Source: Rhizobium sp. CIAT894 (GTDB lineage: Bacteria > Pseudomonadota > Alphaproteobacteria > Rhizobiales > Rhizobiaceae). Taken from it: a DNA stretch of 64,000 nt. The notes beneath the pieces were generated by a model. It ran no database searches and was not told the origin of the DNA. It saw only the letters and a program-made list of their open reading frames with translations. Shown in pieces: positions 1 to 8,668 of this stretch. The translations under genes were made by a program, and so were the position numbers. The stretch lies in contig NZ_CP020947.1 of assembly GCF_000172795.2 (NCBI RefSeq), positions 2,235,001 through 2,299,000 on the forward strand. The letters run 5' to 3'. Each line of letters begins with the position of its first letter. The stretch's first letter is position 1.

Positions 1-1566
1 GCTTTCGGCACTCGCCGCCGCGATCTCCACAAAGGTTTCCTCGGGCTGCATCTTGATCGCGCCGATCTCACGCTTGGTGACATTGCCGTTGCGGCAGAGC
101 ATCGGGATCAGCCAGCGCGGCTCGGCATTCTGCTTGCGACCGACCGAGACGGAGAACCAGACGCTGGCGCCGAAATCCTCGCGCGGTCCCTTCTGCGCCG
201 GCTCGTAAGGCTCGGCATTGTCGCGGCGCTTGCGGCTGCCCCCGTCCTGCACGGTGACCTCGATCAGATCCTCCGGCGCCGAATGGTTGGTACGGTAAAG
301 GCGCAGGAAGGCGGCGGCGAGCTTTTCGGCGCCGTGGCTGGAAAGCAGCTGCTGCACCAGCCCCTGTTCTTCCTCTTGCGGCGCTTCGCTGAAGATCGGA
401 TCGGCGAGCAGCCGTTCGTCGTCGCGCTCGTTCACTTCCTCGGCCGACGGCGGCCGCGCCCAGGCTGCCGAAATACCGGCATTGTCGAGCAGACGCTCTG
501 CCTTGCGCCGCGCGTTCAGCGGCACGATCATGGCGCTGATGCCCTTGCGCCCGGCCCGGCCGGTGCGGCCGCTGCGGTGCAGCAGCGTTTCCGGATTGGT
601 CGGCAAGTCGGCGTGGATGACGAGATCGAGGCCCGGCAGGTCGATGCCGCGGGCGGCGACGTCTGTCGCGATGCAGACGCGGGCGCGCCCGTCGCGCATG
701 GCTTGCAGCGCATGGCTGCGTTCGTTCTGCGTCAGTTCGCCGGAGAGCGCCACGACGGAGAAATTGCGGTTGTTGAACCGCGACGTGAGATGATTGACGG
801 CGGCGCGCGTCGAACAGAAGACGATGGCGTTGGTCGCCTCGTAATAGCGCAGCACGTTGATGATCGCGTTCTCGCGGTCGCTCGGAGCCACGACAAGCGC
901 GCGATATTCGATATCGACATGCTGCTTTTCCTCGGCCGCGGTGCTGATGCGCACGGCATCGCGCTGGTAGCTCTTGGCAAGCTTGGCGATCGCCGCCGGG
1001 ACGGTGGCCGAAAACATCAGCGTCCGACGCTCATCCGGCGCCGAATCGAGAATGAATTCGAGATCCTCGCGGAAACCGAGGTCGAGCATTTCGTCGGCCT
1101 CGTCGAGCACGGCCGCCTTCAGTTCCGACATGTCGAGCGCCCTGCGGCGGATATGGTCGCAGAGCCGGCCGGGCGTGCCGACGACGATATGGGCGCCGCG
1201 TTCGAGCGAACGGCGCTCGCTGCGGATATCCATGCCGCCGACGCAACTGGCGATCACCGCCCCCGTCATCTCATAGAGCCATTCGAGTTCACGTTTCACC
1301 TGCAGGGCAAGTTCGCGGGTCGGAGCGATGACGAGGGCGAGCGGGGCGCCTGCATTGCCGAAGCGTTCGCGGCCCTCAAGTAGCGTCGGCGCCAGCGCCA
1401 GGCCGAAGGCGACGGTCTTGCCGGAGCCGGTCTGGGCCGAGACCAGCGCGTCGGAAGCGGCAAGCGCCGGATCGAGCATCGATTTCTGCACCGGGGTGAG
1501 TTCGGCGTAACCGCGCTTCTGCAACGCCTTGGCGATCGCCGGAACGACGCCGTTGAATTCTGTCAT
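1..1566 (-). CDS. DEAD-box ATP-dependent RNA helicase, DbpA/DeaD-like (3' end outside window)
   Basis: ATP-driven RNA helicase acting on structured RNA, probably in ribosome assembly. Reading leftward from the ATG at 1566, the motifs appear in order: AQTGSGKT (Walker A), PTRELALQ, DEADEMLD (motif II), SAT and HRSGRTGRAGRKG (motif VI). Towards the window edge the sequence (RWLIPMLCRNGNVTKREIG) resembles the DbpA-type C-terminal RNA-binding domain, which in DbpA recognises 23S rRNA; the assignment of that domain is tentative because the gene is cut at base 1 with no stop in sight. At least 522 residues are present. It is oriented like the cyclase gene at 1665-3521, whose stop lies 98 bp upstream of this start. 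The helicase family is certain; the specific subfamily (DbpA versus DeaD or RhlE) is not. Confidence 0.93.
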   Translation of the reverse strand, partial: MTEFNGVVPAIAKALQKRGYAELTPVQKSMLDPALAASDALVSAQTGSGKTVAFGLALAPTLLEGRERFGNAGAPLALVIAPTRELALQVKRELEWLYEMTGAVIASCVGGMDIRSERRSLERGAHIVVGTPGRLCDHIRRRALDMSELKAAVLDEADEMLDLGFREDLEFILDSAPDERRTLMFSATVPAAIAKLAKSYQRDAVRISTAAEEKQHVDIEYRALVVAPSDRENAIINVLRYYEATNAIVFCSTRAAVNHLTSRFNNRNFSVVALSGELTQNERSHALQAMRDGRARVCIATDVAARGIDLPGLDLVIHADLPTNPETLLHRSGRTGRAGRKGISAMIVPLNARRKAERLLDNAGISAAWARPPSAEEVNERDDERLLADPIFSEAPQEEEQGLVQQLLSSHGAEKLAAAFLRLYRTNHSAPEDLIEVTVQDGGSRKRRDNAEPYEPAQKGPREDFGASVWFSVSVGRKQNAEPRWLIPMLCRNGNVTKREIGAIKMQPEETFVEIAAASAES

Positions 1567-1664
1567 GAGTTCGATCTTTCGGAGCTGTCAGGCGCGAAAT
1601 GCGCCATGGCCGGAGCCAGCCGGCGGGGTATTTGCGCCGTTCCTAGCCGCTCCCGCGGCGATTG

Positions 1665-3521
1665 TCAAAGCGTGCGGCTGCGCCACAGCCAGGCGTCGAT
1701 ATGGCTTGCGCGGCCGCGCAGCGTGGTTTCCAGCGGACCCTCCATCCGGCCGGACTGCGCAAGCACGCCGTCAGGGCCTGCGGCGCGGACGATTTCGGCG
1801 CTCAGCGCCAGCTCGACGCCGTGGCGGGCGGCGACCTCCATCAGCCGGCTGCCGACATTGATGGTGTCGCCCGCGGCGGTGATCTGCTGCCGGTCGCCGG
1901 TGCCGAGACGCGAGGCGACGATCGGCCCGCAATGGGCGCCGACCTTGAAGCCGATCTTCTTTTGGGCAAAGCCGGCATGGGCGCCAAGCCAGGCCCGGGT
2001 GCGCTCGCAAAGGCTGACCGCGCAGGCGGCGGCCCGGGCGGCATCGTCCTCGGCGGGCTCCGGCAGGCCGAACAGGATCATCGCCCCGTCGCCCATGAAG
2101 CTGGTGATGGCGCCGCCATGGGTACGCGCCTCCTCGTCGATTATTTCGAAGAAGCCGCTCAGCACTTCGCTCACCCTGACCGGCCCAAGCGTTTCGCTGA
2201 GGCCTGTGAAGCCCGAGAGATCGATGAAGATGACGGCGGCGTTCTGGCGCACGGGCTCGGCCAGGAAATTCGGATCGCGCGCCAGCCACTCGCCAAGGCC
2301 GGGCGCCTCGATGCGCTGCAGCAGCGCGCTCTGCTCGGCGAAATGGCGGGCGCGGCCACGGTCGAGCCAGAGTTCGGCCGCGCCGAGGATCAGCACCGGC
2401 GGCAGCGCGGCGGCGATCGGCAGCGCCGCACTCAGCCAGTAGCCATGCGCGAAGGCCGACAGATTGAGCATCGCCCAAACGACCAGCGTCAGCACGATGA
2501 TGACATAGCCTGCCGCACTCCGGCGCCAGGCGATCAGGCAAACCAGCACAAGCGTCAGACCGATGGCAATACCGGCATCGATCAGCCTGGTTCCGTGGTC
2601 GCGCACCATGCCGTCGCCGGCGACCAGATGGGTGATCGCCGTCGACATCACCTCGACACCGGGCATGACGGGGTCGAACGGCGTCGGGAAAACGTCGCCG
2701 CCGCCGGTGACCGTCGAACCGATGACGACGATGCGGTCGGCGACCGCATCAGCCGCCAGCTTGCCGTCAAGCGCATCGGCAGCGCTTGACGTGGCGATGC
2801 TGCCGTGCCCGCCATAGAAGGTCACCGGCAGCCGCTGGCCGATATCGGTGGGAATGCGCAGCTTGCCTAGCATGATGGCGCCGGGTTCGATTGTCGGGTC
2901 GATACCGAGCGCCACCGAAGCAGCCCGCAGCGGAAAAGCCGGATCCAGCCGGTCTGCCGCCCGCGAAATCAGCGGAATGAAGCGTGGTGTGCCGGTCTCA
3001 TCGGTCGCGACATTGACGATGCCGACCGCAGCCGCCTTGGCAAAGCGGGGAAGCGGCAGGAGAAGCTGGCTCGCCTCGGGAATGGCGGCAAGCGGATCGT
3101 CCGCCGCATCGGTGACCTGCTGACGGCTTTGCGCGAAGGTGGCGGCCGCGGCAATCACGCTCGGCCCCTGGGCAAGGGCGGTTGCCAGCGCCGCATCGCC
3201 CTGCTCCGGCCCCGGATCGACCAGCAGAATATCGAGCGCCAGGGCCTTCGGCTTCAACGCGGTGATCGCGCCGACCAGCCGCGCAAGGGTTGCCCGATCC
3301 AGCGGATAGCCGTGGGCGGCCGCGGTGCGGTCGTCGATGGCGACGATCGACACGACCGGCGGCGGTGTCTTTGCTCCGATGACGGCGCTGCGAATATCGG
3401 CAAGCGAAGCCTCCATCCGATCGAGTAGGCCGCTTCCGCCATTGAGGTTGACGTAGCCGAGTGCTGTCGCCCAAAGACCGGCGAGCAGCAGCGCGATCAC
3501 GGTCTGCAGGCGATGGTTCAT
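1665..3521 (-). CDS. CHASE2-domain adenylate/guanylate cyclase
   Basis: Membrane-anchored class III nucleotide cyclase of 618 residues, making cAMP or cGMP in response to an extracytoplasmic signal. An N-terminal membrane segment (about 5-25) precedes a CHASE2 sensor domain (about 30-290). Three closely spaced membrane spans follow (about 305-400), and then the cyclase domain (about 425-590). Both metal-binding aspartates are visible (FIDLSGFT and FMGDGAM), so it should be active. The start codon is 3 bp past the stop of the FecR-domain gene, so the two are cotranscribed. FecR-type periplasmic proteins and CHASE2 sensors are a recurring pair in bacterial genomes, which suggests the FecR protein feeds a signal to CHASE2. 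The signal, and the choice of ATP or GTP, cannot be read from the sequence. Confidence 0.93.
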   Translation of the reverse strand: MNHRLQTVIALLLAGLWATALGYVNLNGGSGLLDRMEASLADIRSAVIGAKTPPPVVSIVAIDDRTAAAHGYPLDRATLARLVGAITALKPKALALDILLVDPGPEQGDAALATALAQGPSVIAAAATFAQSRQQVTDAADDPLAAIPEASQLLLPLPRFAKAAAVGIVNVATDETGTPRFIPLISRAADRLDPAFPLRAASVALGIDPTIEPGAIMLGKLRIPTDIGQRLPVTFYGGHGSIATSSAADALDGKLAADAVADRIVVIGSTVTGGGDVFPTPFDPVMPGVEVMSTAITHLVAGDGMVRDHGTRLIDAGIAIGLTLVLVCLIAWRRSAAGYVIIVLTLVVWAMLNLSAFAHGYWLSAALPIAAALPPVLILGAAELWLDRGRARHFAEQSALLQRIEAPGLGEWLARDPNFLAEPVRQNAAVIFIDLSGFTGLSETLGPVRVSEVLSGFFEIIDEEARTHGGAITSFMGDGAMILFGLPEPAEDDAARAAACAVSLCERTRAWLGAHAGFAQKKIGFKVGAHCGPIVASRLGTGDRQQITAAGDTINVGSRLMEVAARHGVELALSAEIVRAAGPDGVLAQSGRMEGPLETTLRGRASHIDAWLWRSRTL

Positions 3522-3524
3522 GGA

Positions 3525-4043
3525 TTATTGGCCGAGACGGGCAAGAAGAGCGGCAACGCGCGGCGCCGGCCAGCGACGCACGACAAGCGGCTCCGTTCCG
3601 CCCGAGATGTCGACGCCCTCGCCCGGCGACAGCACCACTTGGTCGCCGGCCGGCCGGCGCACCGCGACGCTGCCTCTGACGACCAGTACCGAGGTTTTGC
3701 CGCCGGCGACGTCGACCGCCCATTGCGTGCCGCGCACAGCGGCGATCGCCTGCGGCGTCACCACCTGGAAGCCGCCCGCATGCTGGCTGCTGTCGACATC
3801 GACGAGGATGGCCTTGCGCCGCAGCGATGCCGAATCGGGGCTGCCGTCACCATTGCGGTCGGCAAGGCGGAAGGAGGCACCGGCCTCCGCCGTCACCTTG
3901 ACGCCGCCCGGACAAGTGAACACCTGGCGGCCGCCGGCCTCGCGCGACATCGTGCAGCCGGCAGACTGCGCAAAGGCCGCCCCTTCCGGAAACATGCCGA
4001 CCGCGAGTATGCCGGCAAACAGGCAGCGAAGCGTGATATTCAT
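3525..4043 (-). CDS. exported FecR-domain protein
   Basis: Secreted protein of 172 residues. A typical Sec signal peptide (MNITLRCLFAGILAVGMFP, cleavage near AFA-QS) is followed by a FecR-type beta-rich domain, recognisable from VVTPQAIAAVRGTQWAVDV and the following VVRGSVAVRR and LSPGEGVDI segments. I chose the ATG at 4043 because it starts the signal peptide and has a GGGGG run 6 bp upstream; an in-frame upstream start at 4094 would bury the signal peptide. FecR domains usually sit in the periplasm or envelope and pass signals to sigma factors or sensor domains. Here the partner is the CHASE2 cyclase encoded 3 bp downstream. A short stretch (RNGDGSPDS) resembles a calcium-binding loop, but this is only a resemblance. 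Confidence 0.85.
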   Translation of the reverse strand: MNITLRCLFAGILAVGMFPEGAAFAQSAGCTMSREAGGRQVFTCPGGVKVTAEAGASFRLADRNGDGSPDSASLRRKAILVDVDSSQHAGGFQVVTPQAIAAVRGTQWAVDVAGGKTSVLVVRGSVAVRRPAGDQVVLSPGEGVDISGGTEPLVVRRWPAPRVAALLARLGQ

Positions 4044-4180
4044 GGAAAGCCCCCATGACCGTGCGGAGCGGCTCATGTCGAAAGCGCCCGCCAACCGTCT
4101 TCTTCCATGTCAGGCATGATAGCTGAATTCGGATATTTCCCTATGCGAAAAAGCAGACCGGCGTAATCGCAGGCGGATTC

Positions 4181-5326
4181 CTAAGGGGCGCTCCTTCTTT
4201 CGGGCGCCGGCCCGAGATAACGCGCCCGCGGCCGGATCAACTCTCCGCTCCCGATCTGCTCCATCGCATGTGCCAGCCAGCCGGCGGAACGGGCTAGCGA
4301 AAAAACAATGATCGGCGCCTCCCGCGGCAGATCGAAGGCGACCGCCATTGCGGCAAGCGCGAAATCCACGTTGACCTTTTCGCCGACCATCTCTTCGCCC
4401 GCCTCCCGGAGTTCGGCAAATTGCAGCGGCAGGCGAAAGTGCGAAAGCAGCGCCTGAGCCCTGATATCGCCATCGGGATAGAGCGGATGGCCGAAGGCTG
4501 AGAGGTGATTGCCCTGGACGAGCGAGCGGCGGATCGCCTGCTCGGCCCCGAGCGCTGAAGCCCTCTCGATCAGCGCATCGACGCCCTGCCAGGCAGCGCC
4601 ATGCAGCGGCCCTGTCAGCGTTGCCAGACCGGACAGCACGGCGGCCGAAAGGGCAGCACCCGCCGATGCCGTCACCCGCGCCGCAAAGGCCGAGGCGTTG
4701 AGTTCGTGATCGGCAAGCAGCACCAGCGCCCGGCGCAGGCAATCGGCGGCATCCGGCCGCTGCCAGCTTGCGGCAAGCCTGAGATGCAGCGGCTGTTCCG
4801 AAGGCCCAGGCGCCAGCGCGTCGCCGACAGTGGAAAGGACCGCTTGCGCCTCGCGGCGAAGGGCCGCCTGCGAGCGGCCGAGCGACGGCAGATCCGATGT
4901 CACCCGCCCGGCAAGCGCAACGAACGCCGCCTGAAGCGACGGAGCGGCATGCCCGGCCTCAGCCTTGAAGGACAGTGCTTCGGCACCATTCCAGAGCAGT
5001 GCCGCCGTCTGCTCCAGCGTCGCCGCCTCGGCGAAATCGGCGGCGTCTCGTCCGCGATAGAAAAGCCGTCCATCAATGATGGTGGAGACTGCCGAAGAGA
5101 GAACCGGATCGCCCCAGCGGATGGCCTCGGCGGCAACGGTTTCCGTCTTGCGCCGGCCGGCATGGCGTTCGGCCAGCCGCTGCACGTCGGCAGACTGGTA
5201 GAGGCTGCGGCGCGGGTCGGCGGGGTCCGGCTTGGCGCGGATGCGTCCGCGGCTGACATTGGCGTAGAGCGTCTGCGGCTTGGTCTTCAGCGCCTGCAGC
5301 GCTTCCTCGGCAGTCAGCCACGGCAT
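4181..5326 (-). CDS. citrate synthase-family protein with N-terminal helix-turn-helix
   Basis: 381-residue protein. Residues about 4-60 (WLTAEEALQALKTKPQTLY and following) form a MerR/excisionase-like winged helix-turn-helix with a basic tail. From about residue 70 it is a citrate synthase fold. The conserved segments DHELNASAFAARV, GPLHGAA, FGHPLYPDGD and NVDF are visible, so the catalytic His, His and Asp positions are kept. However, the usual arginine after the second histidine (GFGHR-x-Y) is a proline here. The start at ATG 5326 has GAGGCT 4 bp upstream; an earlier in-frame ATG at 5386 has no ribosome site and would overlap the promoter region. Such HTH fusions are known in proteobacteria without a settled function. 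It is divergent from a second paralogue at 5410. Enzyme, regulator or both remains open. Confidence 0.85.
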   Translation of the reverse strand: MPWLTAEEALQALKTKPQTLYANVSRGRIRAKPDPADPRRSLYQSADVQRLAERHAGRRKTETVAAEAIRWGDPVLSSAVSTIIDGRLFYRGRDAADFAEAATLEQTAALLWNGAEALSFKAEAGHAAPSLQAAFVALAGRVTSDLPSLGRSQAALRREAQAVLSTVGDALAPGPSEQPLHLRLAASWQRPDAADCLRRALVLLADHELNASAFAARVTASAGAALSAAVLSGLATLTGPLHGAAWQGVDALIERASALGAEQAIRRSLVQGNHLSAFGHPLYPDGDIRAQALLSHFRLPLQFAELREAGEEMVGEKVNVDFALAAMAVAFDLPREAPIIVFSLARSAGWLAHAMEQIGSGELIRPRARYLGPAPERRSAP

Positions 5327-5337
5327 CGGAGCCTCAT

Positions 5338-5368
5338 ATTGATCAATTACATCAAGATTGACGTCAAT
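5338..5368. promoter_or_regulatory. paired palindromes in the divergent citrate synthase promoter
   Basis: The 83-bp gap between the two divergent starts (5326 and 5410) holds two perfect palindromes with the same half-site: ATTGATCAAT at 5338-5347 and ATTGACGTCAAT at 5357-5368. Their centres are 20 bp apart, about two helical turns, so one protein could occupy both on the same DNA face. They are candidate operators. The HTH-bearing citrate synthase paralogue is an obvious but unproven candidate ligand. Confidence 0.5.
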
Positions 5369-5409
5369 GAGACTAGGTCGGATCATCGCCGCGGTAAAGG
5401 AGAAACAAC

Positions 5410-6498
5410 ATGAAAAATGGCTTGGAAGACGTCATTGCCGCCGAAACGCAGCTCTCGGATGTCGATGGCGAAGCGGGACGATTGATCATCCGCGGCGTAT
5501 CGCTCGATCATCTCGTCGCAGACTGCAGCTATGAAGGTGTCGCAGCATTGCTGCTCGACGGGCTGATGGAACGAAGCTTCGGCGAAGCGGAGTTGCGCGA
5601 CTGGCTGGCGAAAGTCCGAACGCAGGTGTTCGACCATATCGAGGCTGCCGACACCGCCCTGCTGGCCCTGCCTCCCGTCGATGCGCTGCGGGCGCTGATT
5701 GCCCGGCTGCCCGACGGCGACGATTTCGACACCGCGCTCAACCTGCTGGCCGCGCCCGCAGTGTTCCTGCCGGCGATTCTCAGGCTGCAGCGCGGTGAAG
5801 GGCCGATCGCGCCCGACGCCTCGCTGCCGCAAGCCGCCGACATCCTGCGCATGCTCACAGGAAAATTGCCGACCCGGGAGCAGGCGGCCGCACTCGACGC
5901 CTATCTCGTGACGATCTCCGATCACGGCCTCAACGCCTCGACCTTCGCATCGCGCGTCATCGCCTCGACGCAGGCCGGCCTCACCTCCTCGGTCCTGGCG
6001 GCGATCAGCGCACTGAAGGGACCGCTGCATGGCGGTGCGCCCGGTCCGGTGCTCGACATGCTGGATGCGATCGGAACCGCGGAGAATGCCGGGCCGTGGC
6101 TCGGCGAAGCGCTCGATCGCGGCGAAAGGCTGATGGGTTTCGGCCACCGTATCTACCGGGTCCGTGATCCCCGCGCCGATGCGCTGAAAGGCGCACTGAA
6201 GCCGCTAATCGCGTCAGGACAGGTGGACGGCGCCCGCGGCGCACTCGCCGAAGCCGTGGAGGCCGCCGCCCTGGCGATCCTCAAGCTGCGCAAGCCGGAC
6301 CGGCCGCTCGACGTCAATGTCGAATTTTATACGGCGCTGCTGCTGGAAACGCTCGGCTTCCCACGCCAGGCCTTCACCGGCGTCTTTGCGATCGGCCGCA
6401 CCGTCGGATGGCTGGCGCATGCCCGCGAACAGGCGCTCGACGGCCGGCTGATTCGCCCGCGCTCGGTCTATATCGGCCCGCTGCCGGCCGCGGCCTGA
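5410..6498 (+). CDS. citrate synthase / 2-methylcitrate synthase paralogue
   Basis: 362-residue citrate synthase-family enzyme, expected to condense acetyl-CoA or propionyl-CoA with oxaloacetate. The recognisable segments are SDHGLNASTFASRV, GPLHGGAPGPV (first catalytic His) and MGFGHRIYRVRDPRADAL (second catalytic His plus substrate-binding Arg). The usual catalytic aspartate motif NVDF(Y) reads NVEFY, an Asp-to-Glu change. The start ATG follows AAAGGAG with a good spacing. It is divergent from the HTH-containing paralogue and is shorter than the hexameric type II citrate synthase, so it is probably an accessory rather than the main TCA enzyme. The next gene downstream is convergent and unrelated (FGE). 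The family is certain; substrate preference and activity level are not. Confidence 0.9.
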   Translation: MKNGLEDVIAAETQLSDVDGEAGRLIIRGVSLDHLVADCSYEGVAALLLDGLMERSFGEAELRDWLAKVRTQVFDHIEAADTALLALPPVDALRALIARLPDGDDFDTALNLLAAPAVFLPAILRLQRGEGPIAPDASLPQAADILRMLTGKLPTREQAAALDAYLVTISDHGLNASTFASRVIASTQAGLTSSVLAAISALKGPLHGGAPGPVLDMLDAIGTAENAGPWLGEALDRGERLMGFGHRIYRVRDPRADALKGALKPLIASGQVDGARGALAEAVEAAALAILKLRKPDRPLDVNVEFYTALLLETLGFPRQAFTGVFAIGRTVGWLAHAREQALDGRLIRPRSVYIGPLPAAA

Positions 6499-6614
6499 AG
6501 GCTGAAATGGGCGGTGGGCATGTCCTGCCGCCCGGACGTTGCTGCATGTCATCAGTGCCGATGCCGACCAGCAGCCGGCACCTCTTTGAATTCTGAATGC
6601 CGCTTGCACGGCGA

Positions 6615-7616
6615 TCACTCTCGGCTCTCCGGCCGCACGATGCAGCGAAATCCAAGATGCGAGATAGAGGTATCGATGGCTTGCGCCATCCGTGCCGCGG
6701 GCCGGTAACGTCGGCAGTAGTTGGGCGCGCAAAGATGCGAACCGCCCTTGGTGACCTTGCGCGGAATCCTTACGTTCGGTTGGAGCTGGTCGTAGCTCCC
6801 CTCGCGCTCGCCACCGCGCGGATTGGCTGCGGTGCAGCAGGGGCTCTCGATCCGGCCGTGATCCTGGTACCAGTCGGTCGTCCATTGCCAGACATTGCCT
6901 GCCATGTCGTACAGTCCATAGCCGTTGGCCGGGAACGAGCCGACCGGCGCGGTATATTCGAAACCGTCTGCCAAGCTGTTCCGGTACGGGAAGTCTCCTT
7001 GCCAGGTATTGGCCATGTGCTTGCCTCCTGGATTGAACTCGTCGCCCCAGACGTATTCGGCGCCGTCAAGGCCGCCCCGAGCGGCAAACTCCCATTCCGC
7101 TTCGCTCGGCAGCTGCTTGCCTGCCCATTTGGCATAAGCTGCGACATCGTCATAGGCCACGTGCACGACGGGGTGGTCGCCAAGCTTCCTGATGGAACTC
7201 GCCGAACCACGTGGATGGCGCCAGTTGGCGCCGCGGACATAGACCCACCAGTTGTAGTGGTCGCGCATATCGACGGGCGCCGAAGGCTTCTTGAACATGA
7301 TCGAAGAAGGCGCCAGCATCTCCGGCTTGGCGCCCGGATAGTTCGCTGGGTCGGCCGGTTTCTCGGCGAGCGTCACGTAGCCTGTCGCCGAAACGAAGCG
7401 CCCGAAGTCAAGGTTCGTGACGGTGAAGCGATCCATCCAGAAGCCGTCGACTCGCACCCGGTGCGCCGGCGCCTCCTCCGGATAGGCCCTGTCCGAGCCC
7501 ATCAGAAACTCTCCGCCAGGAATCCATACCATGCCGGGAAACGGCGGTGTGCCGAGCGGCCGAGGAGCTGCCGTTGGGTTCGAGACCAACGTTTCGGTTC
7601 TCGTTACGCTACGCAT
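6615..7616 (-). CDS. formylglycine-generating enzyme (sulfatase-modifying factor)
   Basis: 333-residue SUMF1/FGE-family oxidase that converts the active-site cysteine of type I sulfatases to C-alpha-formylglycine. The fold is recognisable from MVWIPGGEFLMGSD at the N-terminus, LPSEAEWEFAARGG in the middle and the C-terminal GGSHLCAPNYCRRYRPAAR. Both copper-binding/catalytic cysteines are present (C296 and C301, five apart as in human FGE C336/C341), which distinguishes a true FGE from the many FGE-fold proteins lacking them. There is no signal peptide, so it acts in the cytoplasm before its substrate is exported. It is the last gene of a three-gene run with the arylsulfatase (10441-8807) and an HAD phosphatase, and the sulfatase is its likely substrate. 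Confidence 0.93.
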   Translation of the reverse strand: MRSVTRTETLVSNPTAAPRPLGTPPFPGMVWIPGGEFLMGSDRAYPEEAPAHRVRVDGFWMDRFTVTNLDFGRFVSATGYVTLAEKPADPANYPGAKPEMLAPSSIMFKKPSAPVDMRDHYNWWVYVRGANWRHPRGSASSIRKLGDHPVVHVAYDDVAAYAKWAGKQLPSEAEWEFAARGGLDGAEYVWGDEFNPGGKHMANTWQGDFPYRNSLADGFEYTAPVGSFPANGYGLYDMAGNVWQWTTDWYQDHGRIESPCCTAANPRGGEREGSYDQLQPNVRIPRKVTKGGSHLCAPNYCRRYRPAARMAQAIDTSISHLGFRCIVRPESRE

Positions 7617-7696
7617 CGCTCAGCTCTTGCGGCCTGCCGGCAGCGGACAAGATTCGCGTGTTTTCGAAGAAGCAACGCGTTGGATTGATCACCGCT

Positions 7697-8668
7697 TCAT
7701 TTTTCAAAACCGAATACCTTTTTCCAATCCTTCTTCATATCGACGACCGTCCAGCCATTGGCGGCGGCCTGGTCCAGCCCTTCGTCAAGCCGACCAATGC
7801 TTGACTGGCGATCATAGGCCCATTCACGCTCGCCGTCGGTGTGGTGAACATAAAGACAGAAGCGGAGGCCGGCCCCTGTGCAGGTCCATTGCAGCATCTG
7901 GAGGTCGCCGTCCGAGTTGCCGAAGGCAGCGATCGGTCGGCGGCCGATATGGCTCTGGATGCCGACGGGCTTGCCGGCCTTGTCGCCGATAAAATCGACC
8001 CCCGGCTCCTTCATCAGCACCGGTCTGCCGTCACGGGTCTCGAATTTGGTCTTGCCGGCGCTGCCGACAACTTGCTCAGGCGGGACTCCATACGTGTCCT
8101 CCGCAAAGGCGCGGACAAATTCGATCCCGCCGCCCGTGACGATGAAGGTCTTGAAGCCACTCGATCGCAGGAACGCGAGCAGTTCCAGCATCGGCTGATA
8201 GGTCATTTCGGTATATTGACGCTGGGCTTTCGGGTGCCGCGCTCTAGCAAGCCAATCCTTCACGATGCTGTTGAACTCTTCCGTGGTCATATCTGAATGC
8301 GTTGCCGCAACCAATTCGACAATCGCATGCTCACCACCTGCGAGGGCACTCTTGACATCCCCCTTCAGAAGCGAGGCAAAGGGCTCCTTGTCTTTCCACT
8401 CCGGATGCTGCGGTGCGAGCGCCTTCGCGCGGTCAATGGCGAACAAAACCTGGAAATAGAACGGCTGTTCAGCCCAAAGGGTGCCGTCATTGTCGAACAC
8501 CGCGATGCGCTCTGCGGGCACGACATAGTCTGGCCCACCTTCTGCCGTTACCCCTGCAACGAAATCGAGGATCGCCTGCTTCGATGCGCCGTCGTTCCAT
8601 GATGGCAGCGGATCGGTCTGCGCCGCTGCCGGAGACGCCAAGGCCGCAATGCTGACCCAGATTGGCAC
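7697..8668 (-). CDS. exported HAD-family phosphatase
   Basis: Haloacid dehalogenase-superfamily hydrolase of about 323 residues, probably a phosphomonoesterase. Motif I is FDNDGTLW (two catalytic aspartates), motif II is the FIVTGGG segment and motif IV is AFGNSDGDLQML. The N-terminus ends in SIAALASPAAAQ, a signal-peptide cleavage region, so the protein is probably periplasmic. The start is uncertain: the only standard codon is GTG at 8668, which gives a short signal sequence, while the same frame upstream reads hydrophobic residues (HIFALL) without an ATG. It lies between the sulfatase (139 bp upstream) and FGE (80 bp downstream) on the same strand, suggesting combined removal of sulfate and phosphate esters; the substrate is unknown. 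Confidence 0.82.
   Translation of the reverse strand: MPIWVSIAALASPAAAQTDPLPSWNDGASKQAILDFVAGVTAEGGPDYVVPAERIAVFDNDGTLWAEQPFYFQVLFAIDRAKALAPQHPEWKDKEPFASLLKGDVKSALAGGEHAIVELVAATHSDMTTEEFNSIVKDWLARARHPKAQRQYTEMTYQPMLELLAFLRSSGFKTFIVTGGGIEFVRAFAEDTYGVPPEQVVGSAGKTKFETRDGRPVLMKEPGVDFIGDKAGKPVGIQSHIGRRPIAAFGNSDGDLQMLQWTCTGAGLRFCLYVHHTDGEREWAYDRQSSIGRLDEGLDQAAANGWTVVDMKKDWKKVFGFEK

Noticed and set aside
283..1383. Long plus-strand open frame across the helicase gene
   Set aside because: It is the antisense of a well-supported DEAD-box helicase with all motifs in order; no ribosome site and no recognisable domain.
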